The notes under the pieces were generated by a model. It did no database searches and had not been told where the DNA came from. It saw only the letters and a program-made list of their open reading frames with translations. The translations under genes were made by a program, and so were the position numbers. Source: Bacillota bacterium (GTDB lineage Bacteria > Bacillota > UBA4882 > UBA8346). From it: DNA of 64,000 bases. The DNA lies in the NCBI GenBank assembly GCA_023426245.1, contig JAFABB010000003.1, positions 124,001 through 188,000 of the forward strand, in the 5' to 3' direction. Below, piece by piece: positions 44,420 through 52,969 of the stretch; the first letter of the stretch is position 1; the number at the start of each line of letters is the position of its first letter.

Positions 44420-44637
44420 TTAAATGTGCTCTTCCAAAGCTGGAATTTTCCTGGAGATATTATCCTTTTTTGCCTGCTGATTGGCTAAGATTTCCGTCTT
44501 GGTGGTTAATAAACTGCCGATTACAAGGAAAGATGTTCCAAGCACAGCTAAATCCAGATCATTGAGATTATCGGATAAAGCTACCGATAAAATGGTTTCA
44601 AAAAATAATATTTGGTTTGGCTTATGTCGTTAGGCAT
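44420..44637 (-). pseudogene. Broken small ORF on the minus strand
   Basis: A minus-strand frame with protein-like composition (LDLAVLGTSFLVIGSLLTTK then EILANQQAKKDN) ends at TAA 44420 but has no start codon in frame. A second frame starts at ATG 44637 (MPNDISQTKYYF) and would join it by a shift in a run of T near 44598. One predicted TM helix. Likely a decayed small membrane protein gene. Nothing else convincing is seen in 44214-44856. Confidence 0.3.
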
Positions 44638-44856
44638 GGTGTGTTTGGCTTAAGAACCCTCCTATTTTGTAGTTTATGTTGGAGCCAAAAGATTGGAATA
44701 GAGACAAAACCAATTCTTTTGGAACCCAGGTGGAATGGATCTTATCATGATCGAGTGACATAAGAGGGAGCCGATAAAAAAGAAGAGCAGCTTGGAGGGT
44801 CAAGAGTTATTTTGTGAAAAGGATGGGAATAGGTTTAAAAAATAAGGAGAAATAAA

Positions 44857-45318
44857 ATGATGGACAGTACTTATATTCTCTTGGGAATATTCATCATAGC
44901 GGTAATTGGTAAGGCCAATTCGGTGGCTGTCGCTGTGGGAGCGCTTTTATTAGTTAAATTGGCCAACGCAGAGGCAACGCTATTTCCCTTTCTTCAAAAG
45001 GAAGGGATGTTTTGGGGACTGGTTTTATTAATCGCAGCAATTATGGTTCCAATTGCCCAGGGGAATTTTGGTTTCACCCATATCGGCAAAGTTTTGACTT
45101 CGTGGCTAGGATTGATGGCTTTGCTATTGTCGCTTTTAACAACTTACCTAAGTGGACTCGGGTTACGTTTTTTAACCGTTCAGCAACATAGCGAGATCAT
45201 GTTGGCCTTAATTTTGGGAGCGGTTTTAGCTTCGGCTTTCTTAGGAGGTGTGCCGGTTGGACCTCTAATAACCTCAGGCTTGTTGGCCTTAATTGCCAGG
45301 GCTTTTTCGAAATCGTAA
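44857..45318 (+). CDS. DUF441 (UPF0756) family membrane protein
   Basis: A 153-residue protein with AAGGAG upstream and four TM helices. IAVIGKANSVAVAVGALLLVK near the N-terminus, MVPIAQGNFGF near 66 and GVPVGPLITSGLLALI near 131 match the YeaL/UPF0756 family. Function unknown. It appears to be a monocistronic gene. Confidence 0.85.
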   Translation: MMDSTYILLGIFIIAVIGKANSVAVAVGALLLVKLANAEATLFPFLQKEGMFWGLVLLIAAIMVPIAQGNFGFTHIGKVLTSWLGLMALLLSLLTTYLSGLGLRFLTVQQHSEIMLALILGAVLASAFLGGVPVGPLITSGLLALIARAFSKS

Positions 45319-45462
45319 ACCGGGTATTTATCGGAAAGATTATGAGAAGTTTTTAAAAAGATATAGATTCCCTTATATTACTAAAGGATTTTTTGGGCAT
45401 CCAATCGAAATCAAAACAATGAGAAACGAATTGATTTAAATAATTTCGATTGAGGTGCGCTG

Positions 45463-45747
45463 ATGAATCGTTTGACAGATTTTCAAAAACGAATGATAGT
45501 CATAGGAATAGCAGCTTTTATGATATTGCTTGGAGTGGCCCAAGCCCTGATCAAAACGGACTTTTTTACCCAACATAAGCGATTAATCGACGAAGTAACT
45601 TTTGTATTAATGTTAATTGCGGCAGTTCTGCTTTTCAGTAAAAATAAGCCTAAACCCGAAGAGCCGAAACCGGCGGATGTTGAGAAACAGACAGGTGATA
45701 TGGAAAAAACCTTGGAAGGGGCTCAACCTCAAAATTCAAAGGAATGA
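45463..45747 (+). CDS. Small two-helix membrane protein with charged tail, unknown function
   Basis: A 94-residue protein with GAGGTGCGCTG before its ATG. Two TM helices (about 10-28 and 43-58) precede a Lys/Glu/Pro-rich tail (NKPKPEEPKPADVEKQ). I do not recognise the family. A terminator follows 11 bases later, so it is probably a separate transcription unit. Confidence 0.65.
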   Translation: MNRLTDFQKRMIVIGIAAFMILLGVAQALIKTDFFTQHKRLIDEVTFVLMLIAAVLLFSKNKPKPEEPKPADVEKQTGDMEKTLEGAQPQNSKE

Positions 45748-45757
45748 ATAGATTCTT

Positions 45758-45788
45758 AAAAGACTTTCCATACAGGGAGTCTTTTTTG
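45758..45788 (+). terminator. Terminator after the 94-residue membrane protein gene
   Basis: AAAAGACT (45758-45765) pairs with AGTCTTTT (45778-45785) and runs into further T residues. Confidence 0.75.
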
Positions 45789-45889
45789 TTGAGTATTTCA
45801 TATTTTTTGCGGGATAACGAATAATAAGGGCAACGGATGGATTACCGACACTTTAGATCTTTGGTTGATCTTTTAAAAATAGGAGGCTA

Positions 45890-46321
45890 GTGTGGGGTTT
45901 GGAACACTTAACCGCTGAGATGATCATGAATGAAATACCGGGGGTCCGGCTTAACTCTTGGGTACAAGAAAATATTATGACTACGCCACCATTGTTTGCT
46001 TATACGGAGAGAGGCGGACCAGACATGTCTTATTTCCCCGGGGGACATCAGAAAAGAATTGCCGTCGGTGATCGGGCTCTTGCCGAAAAGATACCGGGAT
46101 ATTCGACCGATATTGCTGAAGCCTGGAAAGTTGTTGAGACGATTAACTCAAGAGGTTGGCAGTTTTGCATTCGTCTGAACCAGGACGGCCGGGTTATAGC
46201 GGAGAGTGGCCCCGGAAATTGTAATTCCAGTAATTTTTTTAATGATGATCAATATTTTGAGACGGTTCCGGAGGCCATTTGTAAAGCCACTTTGCTTGGG
46301 ATTCTAGAATCCCAAATTTGA
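45890..46321 (+). CDS. ABA-sandwich-type small protein (phage-like)
   Basis: A 143-residue soluble protein. GTG 45890 lies only three bases after AGGAGG, so TTG 45899 (12 bases after it) is an alternative. The segments LTAEMIMNEIPG, YSTDIAEAWKVVETI and VPEAICKATLLGIL resemble the small ABA-sandwich proteins common in Bacillus and clostridial phages and in hosts. It may be a phage relic; no other phage gene is adjacent. Function unknown. Confidence 0.65.
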   Translation: MWGLEHLTAEMIMNEIPGVRLNSWVQENIMTTPPLFAYTERGGPDMSYFPGGHQKRIAVGDRALAEKIPGYSTDIAEAWKVVETINSRGWQFCIRLNQDGRVIAESGPGNCNSSNFFNDDQYFETVPEAICKATLLGILESQI

Positions 46322-46396
46322 GGAGCCGGTGTTTCTGGGTAATTGTATTATTCAAACCGAAGTTGCCATAACCCAAAAGAAGGAATCGGCTATAGG

Positions 46397-46425
46397 TTGT
46401 AAAAGGGGTTCTAATTTGCTATAAT
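46397..46425 (+). promoter_or_regulatory. Promoter of tRNA-Arg(CCT)
   Basis: TTGTAA (46397-46402) and TATAAT (46420-46425) separated by 17 bases, 43 bases before the tRNA. Confidence 0.6.
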
Positions 46426-46468
46426 ATTAACGTTCTTTGAAAATAGTTTCCATAATTGTTTTTTAAAT

Positions 46469-46544
46469 GGCCCTGTAGCTCAGAGGATAGAGCAGCGGTT
46501 TCCTAAACCGTGTGTCGGATGTTCGACTCATCTCAGGGCCGCCA
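46469..46544 (+). tRNA. tRNA-Arg (anticodon CCT)
   Basis: A 76-base tRNA with encoded CCA. Acceptor GGCCCTG (46469-46475) pairs with CAGGGCC (46534-46540), discriminator G. The anticodon loop TTCCTAA carries CCT, reading the AGG codon. Confidence 0.95.
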
Positions 46545-46561
46545 ATATTTTTAAAATATTT

Positions 46562-46596
46562 GGGATTGTCAAAAGATCGATTTGACAATCCCTTTT
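46562..46596 (+). terminator. Terminator after tRNA-Arg(CCT)
   Basis: A 12-base perfect stem GGGATTGTCAAA/TTTGACAATCCC with a seven-base loop, followed by TTTT. Confidence 0.85.
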
Positions 46597-46597
46597 C

Positions 46598-46676
46598 TAG
46601 CTCAGAGGGAGCTTTTAGTTTACTTCCCGCTAAAAACCTTATGGAACCACGAAAGGCATGAAAAAACACGAAAATG
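46598..46676. repeat. Single array-1-type unit next to a CACGAA repeat
   Basis: CTAGCTCAGAGGGAGCTTTTAG (46598-46619) repeats the unit seen at 21285-21315. Right after it, AACCACGAAAGGCATGAAAA at 46642 onwards resembles the right arm of the 15300-15394 inverted repeat. The following 46677-46923 has short open frames but no gene I can support. Confidence 0.45.
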
Positions 46677-46923
46677 GGAATCGAAAAGATGCGCCGGTGA
46701 GAGTGGCGGATGAATCCATGGAGGTTTACTCTTCCTCATATTGATTTGGCCTCCATATGCCAATATATGCCCCTGGGCTTCCCCCGGAGCAGAAAGATAA
46801 CGCATATTGCCCAATTATGGTATATATTTCAGATGCTGAACATTGATGAACACACATTTAAATATTCTTTCTCGGATGAGGGTTTTGCAAAGTGTTTTAT
46901 AATACAGACCCACGATTAAAACG

Positions 46924-47044
46924 GAGAGGCTGTCTAAAAAGCAATTCAAAATCAATAAGAAATACAATATATAGATTCATCGAATATGTCGACTTCAATA
47001 TATTGTATTTCTTTATCGTAAAAATTTACTTTTGGGACAGCCCC
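46924..47044. mobile_element. MITE-like palindromic element, copy 2
   Basis: A 121-base element with ends GAGGCTGTCTAAAAAGC and TTTTGGGACAGCCCC and an inner 16-base stem AAGAAATACAATATAT / ATATATTGTATTTCTT. Compared with copy 1 both arms of the inner stem have changed together (GAGATATAC versus AAGAAATAC), so base pairing is preserved. It lies downstream of the minus-strand cysteine-rich gene. Confidence 0.75.
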
Positions 47045-47058
47045 TTTTTTTAATGTTA

Positions 47059-47241
47059 TTAGTCGAATATACTTAAAATAGCCGACTTAATGGGACAAGC
47101 TTTAAGTGTACATTCCCCGTCATGTTCACAGATCATGGAAACTGATTGCTTGTCGTAACCAACAGATTGAACTGTGATTGTTCGGCCTTCATTGTATACC
47201 GGGCAACTTCCTTTAAAGAATTTAGTTGTGGTGTGGGTCAT
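47059..47241 (-). CDS. Small cysteine-containing protein, unknown function
   Basis: A 60-residue protein; ATG 47241 has AAAGGAG eight bases upstream. Four Cys residues in GSCPVYNEG, MICEHDGECTLKACP could bind a metal, arranged C-x(n)-C-x5-C-x4-C. A similar layout occurs in small uncharacterised clostridial proteins. It ends just before MITE copy 2. Not recognised further. Confidence 0.6.
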   Translation of the reverse strand: MTHTTTKFFKGSCPVYNEGRTITVQSVGYDKQSVSMICEHDGECTLKACPIKSAILSIFD

Positions 47242-47460
47242 GTTTCGTTTCTCCTTTGTGTCCGTCAAGGTCGAGGATTTTTTACGCTATAAATTTATCG
47301 TCATCTCATTGAAATAGATTAGAGGAAAGTTCCAATAGCAGGGATGATATTTTGAAAAAGCATCGAGAAGATAGAATGACATGGGGAACTTTTTGGAGTT
47401 CAAAGCGTTGATGTAATTATCAACTCCCTTTTTTCATTATGTAAATCCTCCTCTGATTTA

Positions 47461-47491
47461 CCCCGCTACCTGCTTGGTAGTGGGGATTTTT
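47461..47491 (+). terminator. Stem-loop with T-run
   Basis: CCCCGCTACC and GGTAGTGGGG form a stem with a TGCTT loop (one G-T pair), followed by ATTTTTT. No plus-strand gene is recognised before it; the 47269-47460 stretch is otherwise empty, so it might end a small RNA. Confidence 0.6.
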
Positions 47492-47540
47492 TATCTTTGA
47501 GCCGGTATTATAGCGAAATCTCCCGTGTAGACATTATTGA

Positions 47541-47572
47541 AAAAGGATGCCAACCAAAGGGCATCCTTTTTC
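47541..47572 (-). terminator. Terminator after the YjcZ-type small gene
   Basis: AAAAGGATGCC and GGGCATCCTTTT pair across a short AACCAAA loop, with A residues on the left that become a T-run on the minus strand. It lies 21 bases beyond the stop of the minus-strand small gene. Confidence 0.75.
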
Positions 47573-47592
47573 TAAGATATTGGATTCAAGGA

Positions 47593-47706
47593 TTAGATGA
47601 AACCACCGCCACAGAAACAGCAGAAAAGTAAGAGAATGACTATTATCCAAATAAAGCCGCCACCGCCAAACCATTCAGCATTTACACCAGCGCCATCGGC
47701 TCCCAT
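47593..47706 (-). CDS. YjcZ-type small hydrophobic protein (37 residues)
   Basis: A minus-strand ORF with a perfect AGGAGGTG seven bases before ATG 47706. The protein opens with MGADGAGVNAEWF, then a glycine cluster GGGGF, one TM helix IWIIVILLLFCCF and a closing GGGFI. Glycine-flanked single-helix proteins of this size are typical of the YjcZ/sporulation small-protein group of spore formers. It has its own terminator. Likely a spore or membrane peptide; function unknown. Confidence 0.75.
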   Translation of the reverse strand: MGADGAGVNAEWFGGGGFIWIIVILLLFCCFCGGGFI

Positions 47707-47854
47707 TTCACTACACCTCCTAGGAAAGTTTAATCTATTTTATGCCCTGGCTGAAATGAATGGGATATGGCAAAAGTAATTTATAAGACATTACTTTGAT
47801 TATTATCCGGTGGTATACGTCCGCTTTAAGTATTCAACCAATTGGTGCGGACCA

Positions 47855-48562
47855 TTACTGATTTTTTAGAATAACCCCTTGAATATTCTTATCCAGCATA
47901 GACACAAAGTCCTTGGCATCCTGAAAAGTTCCTACCACGTCAGCAAAATGGACAGGTACAGCAACGGCAGGATGAATAATATTCGCAGCATCGGCAGCTT
48001 CTTTAGCCGTCATGGTATAAGTCCCTCCGACTGGAAGAAAAATCACGTCAGCCTTTATACTCTTCATTTCGGGGATTAAATCGGTGTCTCCCGCTATGTA
48101 ATAAGTTATATTGTTGATGGTACAGATATATCCAACCCAGTTGTTTTCTTTGGGGTGAAAAGTTTTGTTGGTATTATAAGCGGGAATAGTCTCAAATTTT
48201 ATTCCTTGATTGGAAAATTCCCTGTTGGGAGCCACAGCTATAACATGCTGTATGCCTTCGGCTTTTGCTTTGTCAACCCCGTCTGCTGGAATGAAAAGGG
48301 TTGTATCCGGTTTCATAACCTTTTTAAGATCAGGAATTGAAAAATGGTCTCCATGCGTATGGGTTATGAAGACAATATCCGCATCATGAGGTTCACTGCT
48401 CATTCGGAAGGGATCAAAGTAAACCGTTTTTTCCCCCTGAATCCTGATAGTCGATTGCTTCAAATGAGTTACATTCTTTAAATATGCATTCCCATCAATT
48501 TGGGCATAGACGAGTCCCCCGAATATCAACGCCGAAGTAAATAGTAACAACAATTTCCCCAT
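47855..48562 (-). CDS. MBL-fold metallo-hydrolase, exported
   Basis: A 235-residue protein with AGGAGGG upstream of the ATG and a signal peptide (residues 1-20, ending VYA). The metal motif HTHGDH (near 67-72) is intact, followed by GDTDLIPEM near 155 and PVHFAD near 205 that supply the remaining His/Asp ligands. It fits the UlaG/YtkL-like branch of MBL-fold hydrolases. Substrate unknown. It appears to be a single-gene unit. Confidence 0.88.
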   Translation of the reverse strand: MGKLLLLFTSALIFGGLVYAQIDGNAYLKNVTHLKQSTIRIQGEKTVYFDPFRMSSEPHDADIVFITHTHGDHFSIPDLKKVMKPDTTLFIPADGVDKAKAEGIQHVIAVAPNREFSNQGIKFETIPAYNTNKTFHPKENNWVGYICTINNITYYIAGDTDLIPEMKSIKADVIFLPVGGTYTMTAKEAADAANIIHPAVAVPVHFADVVGTFQDAKDFVSMLDKNIQGVILKNQ

Positions 48563-48827
48563 TCCAATCCCTCCTATTTCGAGTCCTTTTTTTATTGTAG
48601 CATAATTTTTCCAAATTAGAAGCGGTATAATGAAGAAAGGTTATGTTGGGCAGTTCTTGACGGCTTGGCTTTGGAATTTGTTACTGAAATACAAAAAGGT
48701 GGTCCAGAGTTAATAACCCGGCAATCTCCCGGATAAGGGTTTCATTTTTGTTTATCGATATTTTGATAACCATCAAACTGAACCCCACAAATTGGATTTA
48801 TAATAAGGCCGAATCTATTGATTGAAT

Positions 48828-48866
48828 TAAAACTCCTGGTAGCAAATAAGACCAGGAGTTTTAATT
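48828..48866. terminator. Terminator after the GH28-like gene
   Basis: AAAACTCCTGGT and ACCAGGAGTTTT form a 12-base perfect stem with a ten-base loop, flanked by A and T tracts on both sides, so it can work on either strand. It lies 13 bases beyond the minus-strand GH28-like stop. Confidence 0.85.
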
Positions 48867-48878
48867 TTGAGATATTGT

Positions 48879-50786
48879 TTAAGGATAAACTTCCAATTCG
48901 GCAATCTGTCCGGCTGTCGCCCCGCTATTTGAAGTAAAAATGAGCCGCAGGTACCGGATATTTATAGTGGCAAAAGTCACGGTTACCATATTGGAGTTGG
49001 TGTCGGGATCAAAAGTATAGGTGTTGGAATCGGCGATGGTGGTAAAATTGTTGCCTTCCGTACTGCTGAGGATTGAAAATGTTTGAGTCCGCATTCCCCA
49101 TATCCGGTTGGGATTCAATTTGATTTTTACACTGCTGACTCCGGTTATACCGCCCAAATCCAGATCGACAGTATTGGGATAAGAACCGGCAGCCCCCTCC
49201 CAGTAAGTAGTATCACTCCCATCTGTGGTATTGATAGGGAGGTAATTTTGAATCACACTGTCAGCGGTGACCTTTTTATCCAGAGCCAAGTTTGCAATCA
49301 CTGGTTTTGGTGCCGGGGTTGGAGTAGATGCGGGTGTAACCGTCGGAAGTGGAGTTGCATTACCAAACATAATATGTTTGGCAAATTCATTGGTTTGAAT
49401 TTTTCCATTTTCGAGAGTAGTGACTTCTGTCCCCATGATGTTAACATGATGGATATAAATATTTTCCACAGTATGGGTTGCGTCATAGCCCTCAATTCTT
49501 GAACTGGGGAAATTACCGCCCAGGACTTTGACATTTTTTATATAGACATCCCTGATATTGCCACGGGTGTTGCCACCAAATACCGATGGTCCGATCCAAA
49601 GGTCGATTAGATAGTTTGCTCCATCTCCATGCCCCATTTGGGCATCTTCAACAGTTATATTTTCGTAATGGATATCGCTGACCAGGGCATTATCCGAATT
49701 ATGGAGGCTGATAACCGGTTTGTGGAAGTTATGGAGTACGGTAATGTTTTTAAAAGTAATATGTTGAATATTGTAGGATCTTGTTTCATAACCCACTTCA
49801 CATGATTGGGCCAAATCGGTCCAGATTTGAATATTGTCGAAAACATAATCAGAGGCCTCACCATCATAGCCTTTAGCGACTAAACTATCATCCCATGACC
49901 TGACAAAGCAATCGCTACACTTAAAATTATCGCATGATTGGACCGTGATTCCGTCGCCATTGGGGCGGGCGGAAATGATTTTAACGTTGTTAAAAGTAAC
50001 ATTGGCGGATTGATAAGCTTCTAAAGACCAGGCGGAAGGGTTAAATATACAAATGCCATCCACCGTAACATGATTACTATTTCGAATGCTAATGGGACAG
50101 CGGGTGTCGGTCCAGCGGTCATAAATACTACCGTCAAGAATTCCCCGGCCGATGATTTTGACGTTGTGGACTTTTGCCGGGGTGATCCAACCGTAAACAA
50201 CAGCCCCTCCTGCGATATAAACCGTTTGGTTGCTGGTTACATCGATTTGTCCCACTTTATAAGTCCCGGGAGGGAAATAAATCACGTCCGGACTTTTAGG
50301 ACTGGGCGGATTAATTTCCAAGGGGTTTGCAAAAAGATGTAAGGCCCGATGGATACTGTTATTGATTTCAATCGTTAATTTGGCCGGTTTATTTAATTGG
50401 AAAACGATCGTATCAGTTTTAATAATCGGTTTAATTCCGAGTGAAAGCGGCCGGATCGTAACCGAATTGATTTTAATCTTGGGTGCCCGGATTTTAATTG
50501 TAACGGGTCCACCACCAAAGTCGAAGTAGGTAGCCGGAGTTGTCTCCAGAGTGGGATTCTTAGAATAGGTCCGGTTGGTGTTGACTTCAGTATCGTAAAC
50601 AAATAATTTGGTATTATTGACCCAAACCTCACGATCGGTTGCCGACGGTGATTCTACCGGACCAGGATAGGTTTTTACAATGGTACTTGCGCGAATAATA
50701 CTGGGCAGGATGTAGTAAATCGTAATAACAGCAATAATCGTAACCGATAATATTAAAAATTTCCGACTGATGAAATGATGTAACAT
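48879..50786 (-). CDS. Secreted GH28-like beta-helix glycosidase with C-terminal discoidin/CBM32-like domain
   Basis: A 635-residue exported protein; ATG 50786 has AAAGGAGG upstream. Signal or anchor helix at about 8-30. An N-terminal beta domain precedes a right-handed beta-helix (about 150-450) recognisable from PPGTYKVGQIDV, GRGILDGS and many NxxI turns. A Thr/Pro linker (TPASTPTPAPKP) follows, then an F5/8-type-C (discoidin, CBM32-like) domain from about 500 to the end. The GH28 motifs are altered: NGDGIT and SWDDSLVAK are present, but the GHG and RIK motifs are not apparent, so polygalacturonase activity is doubtful. It is divergent from the AraC-CARDB gene. Confidence 0.8.
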   Translation of the reverse strand: MLHHFISRKFLILSVTIIAVITIYYILPSIIRASTIVKTYPGPVESPSATDREVWVNNTKLFVYDTEVNTNRTYSKNPTLETTPATYFDFGGGPVTIKIRAPKIKINSVTIRPLSLGIKPIIKTDTIVFQLNKPAKLTIEINNSIHRALHLFANPLEINPPSPKSPDVIYFPPGTYKVGQIDVTSNQTVYIAGGAVVYGWITPAKVHNVKIIGRGILDGSIYDRWTDTRCPISIRNSNHVTVDGICIFNPSAWSLEAYQSANVTFNNVKIISARPNGDGITVQSCDNFKCSDCFVRSWDDSLVAKGYDGEASDYVFDNIQIWTDLAQSCEVGYETRSYNIQHITFKNITVLHNFHKPVISLHNSDNALVSDIHYENITVEDAQMGHGDGANYLIDLWIGPSVFGGNTRGNIRDVYIKNVKVLGGNFPSSRIEGYDATHTVENIYIHHVNIMGTEVTTLENGKIQTNEFAKHIMFGNATPLPTVTPASTPTPAPKPVIANLALDKKVTADSVIQNYLPINTTDGSDTTYWEGAAGSYPNTVDLDLGGITGVSSVKIKLNPNRIWGMRTQTFSILSSTEGNNFTTIADSNTYTFDPDTNSNMVTVTFATINIRYLRLIFTSNSGATAGQIAELEVYP

Positions 50787-50986
50787 GTTTACCTCCTTTA
50801 ACAAAATCCTACATCAAGTATATTACAAAAATTTCTTGAATAAGTTGTTTTTTGGGGCTCGGAAGATGGTTTTTTTCGACTAAAAGGAATTGTGGATTTA
50901 TCATAGAATATTGAATATATTCTGACAGACGTTTTCCTTGGATTTCACCACCATTTATGAATATTTTCATAACCGAGGAGCAATCA

Positions 50987-52225
50987 ATGTTTACGACCTA
51001 TCAGAAATTGAATCTGAGTTTTCGAAAGATAGTTGTAAGCCCTAAGCCTGTTTCTTTTCAAATCCACAATGATTATGAAATCTTTTTTTTGCTGTCAGGA
51101 CAGGGAAGCATTACAGTTGAGCAAACAGTTTATCGGATGAAACCAGGCGATCTTGTCATCATCAACAATAGTGAAATTCACCAAGACTTTTTGACCGAAG
51201 AAAAGACCGGGGAATATATTGAAATACAATTTGCTCCCGATTTATTGGCACCTTTTTCCCAGACTTTTAATTTGTACCATTGTTTCTTGAATAGGCTCAA
51301 AGGAAAACAGAATCAGTTAATTCTCAGCAAACCGCAGAAGGAGAAGATCTCCAAATTACTCCAAAAAATTGAAAACCTATTTAAGAATCCCTTTTATGCT
51401 GATGAGGTGCTTAAGTATACGGCTTTAATCGAACTGGTTTTTTATATTAACCGCTTATTTTTAAATTTTTCACCCAGAGAGGAAAGGCTTAATCTTCCTG
51501 AACACCTAAGCGCCATTTTAGAATACATTGATGATAACATCCCCAATAACTTGTCCTTAGACATCCTTGAGAAGATGTTCTATATCAATAAATCCTATTT
51601 GGGACGTTTATTTCAAAAGCATCTCAATGTAAGTATTCATGAGTATATCGTCCTACAGCGAATCGCCAGAGCGAAAGAATTGCTCATGGATGGTTATAAT
51701 GCGCAAGATGCCGGTCGACTTTCAGGTTTTAACGATTATTCCAACTTTAGTAAGATGTTTAAGAAAGTTATCCATATATCCCCTTCGGAATATTTTAAAA
51801 ATCGGCATGATGAAACTTTTAATACCGGAATCTATAGGCCGTACCGTAACCGATCCGCTCTAAAACTTCCGGATTTAATTGTGACTGACCTCGTTTGGGA
51901 ACCAAAACATCCGCTTGCTGGAGATAAGCTCATCTTTAAAGCAGTGGTTAAAAATATTGGAACCGGTTCTGTCCCTATGGGAGTGATTTTGGGAGTGGGG
52001 TTCAGGGTGGATGAATATACGGAAACTTGGTCGGATAATTATACTTTAGGACTAGCCCCCGGGGAATCGATTTTATTGGATGCCAATAATGGACAGGCCG
52101 GGATATCGACTTGGAATGCGCTGTCAGGATCCCACCAGGTAGTTGCGCATGCGGATGATATTGGTAGAATTGAGGAACTCGACAAGGATAATAACCAATT
52201 GGTGAAGGCGTTACAGGTAGATTAA
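50987..52225 (+). CDS. AraC-family regulator fused to a CARDB-like domain
   Basis: A 412-residue protein; ATG 50987 follows CGAGGAG. Residues about 10-110 form a cupin sensor (FQIHNDYEIFFLLSGQGSITV, MKPGDLVIINNSEIH). Residues about 180-280 form the double HTH (LSLDILEKMFYINKSYLGRLF, then LSGFNDYSNFSKMFKKVIHISPSEYF). After this, from about 290 to the end, the chain continues into a CARDB domain: LPDLIVTDLVWEPKHPLAGD, KAVVKNIGTGSVP, LAPGES, HQVVAHADDIGRIEELDKDNN. CARDB domains normally sit in secreted or cell-surface proteins; no signal peptide or TM helix is present here. Probable regulator of the divergent GH28-like gene (inferred). Confidence 0.85.
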   Translation: MFTTYQKLNLSFRKIVVSPKPVSFQIHNDYEIFFLLSGQGSITVEQTVYRMKPGDLVIINNSEIHQDFLTEEKTGEYIEIQFAPDLLAPFSQTFNLYHCFLNRLKGKQNQLILSKPQKEKISKLLQKIENLFKNPFYADEVLKYTALIELVFYINRLFLNFSPREERLNLPEHLSAILEYIDDNIPNNLSLDILEKMFYINKSYLGRLFQKHLNVSIHEYIVLQRIARAKELLMDGYNAQDAGRLSGFNDYSNFSKMFKKVIHISPSEYFKNRHDETFNTGIYRPYRNRSALKLPDLIVTDLVWEPKHPLAGDKLIFKAVVKNIGTGSVPMGVILGVGFRVDEYTETWSDNYTLGLAPGESILLDANNGQAGISTWNALSGSHQVVAHADDIGRIEELDKDNNQLVKALQVD

Positions 52226-52261
52226 TCCTAACAGACCCGGGAAGGCTGATTTATGATATCT

Positions 52262-52969
52262 TCATCTAGAACCAAGGCCTGATTTTGTTAAGATTTTATT
52301 TTTGAATATAAATCCTAAAATCAGCAATAAGCTAATGATAGAAAGCCCAATGAATAGAGGTTGGTAAGTTTGTTCCCGCAGATTGGCGCCGATATATGAT
52401 GAAACTAGGATACTGGGCGTTCTGGCGATTAAGACTATCAGGAATGACTTTAGAATCCGGGTTGTTGTAAAACCGACAATGTAAGTAAGAGCGTCTTTCG
52501 GTAAGCCCGGTATTAAGAAAAGCGTAAACAAAATACCTTCGAAAAAAGGGCTTTGTTGAGTCGATTGAAACTTCTCCCGATACTTCGCAGGCAGTAGTTT
52601 GTCGATGAACGGCAGCCCGAAGCGACGAGCCACCCCGAAAGCAACCAGAGTCCCTAGACCAATAACCAGCATTGAACAGATTGTTCCCGGAACCATGCCA
52701 TATAGATACCCTCCGGTAAATAAAAACGTTTCACTGGGAATTGGCGTCAAAACCATCAATAATGTCAGGAAGATGACATAAACGATCATACTGAAAGAAC
52801 CGTAAAACTTGAGGTATTGATCGAGCTTGTCGGGATTATTCACAATGGAGATAAAGGTTGTTCCTTCCTGGATAAAGAACATTATGAATAAAGCCAGGAA
52901 GAGTCCGCCGGAAATTAACCTGAACCATGAATGATTTTTTTTAACGGTCCGGATATTTTGATTATCCAA
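52262..52969 (-). CDS. TVP38/TMEM64-family (VTT domain) membrane protein, second copy
   Basis: About 235 residues. The frame opens at ATG 52993 without an RBS; TTG 52969, six bases after AGTGAGG, is preferred. The VTT pattern PIPSETFLFTGGYLYG and LFLIPGLPKDALTYIVG matches the paralogue at 43503-44213, as does SYIGANLR near the C-terminus. It converges with the AraC-CARDB gene. Confidence 0.82.
   Translation of the reverse strand: MDNQNIRTVKKNHSWFRLISGGLFLALFIMFFIQEGTTFISIVNNPDKLDQYLKFYGSFSMIVYVIFLTLLMVLTPIPSETFLFTGGYLYGMVPGTICSMLVIGLGTLVAFGVARRFGLPFIDKLLPAKYREKFQSTQQSPFFEGILFTLFLIPGLPKDALTYIVGFTTTRILKSFLIVLIARTPSILVSSYIGANLREQTYQPLFIGLSIISLLLILGFIFKNKILTKSGLGSR

Noticed and set aside
46710..46919. 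69-residue plus-strand ORF after tRNA-Arg(CCT)
   Set aside because: No RBS, unnatural composition, and it spans dispersed-repeat DNA.
47597..47779. 60-residue proline-rich plus-strand ORF
   Set aside because: It is the antisense of the YjcZ-type gene, which has the RBS and terminator.
48640..48733. Short frame reading LDGLALEFVTEIQKGGPEL, reminiscent of a TetR C-terminus
   Set aside because: No start or HTH before it and too short to support as a gene remnant.
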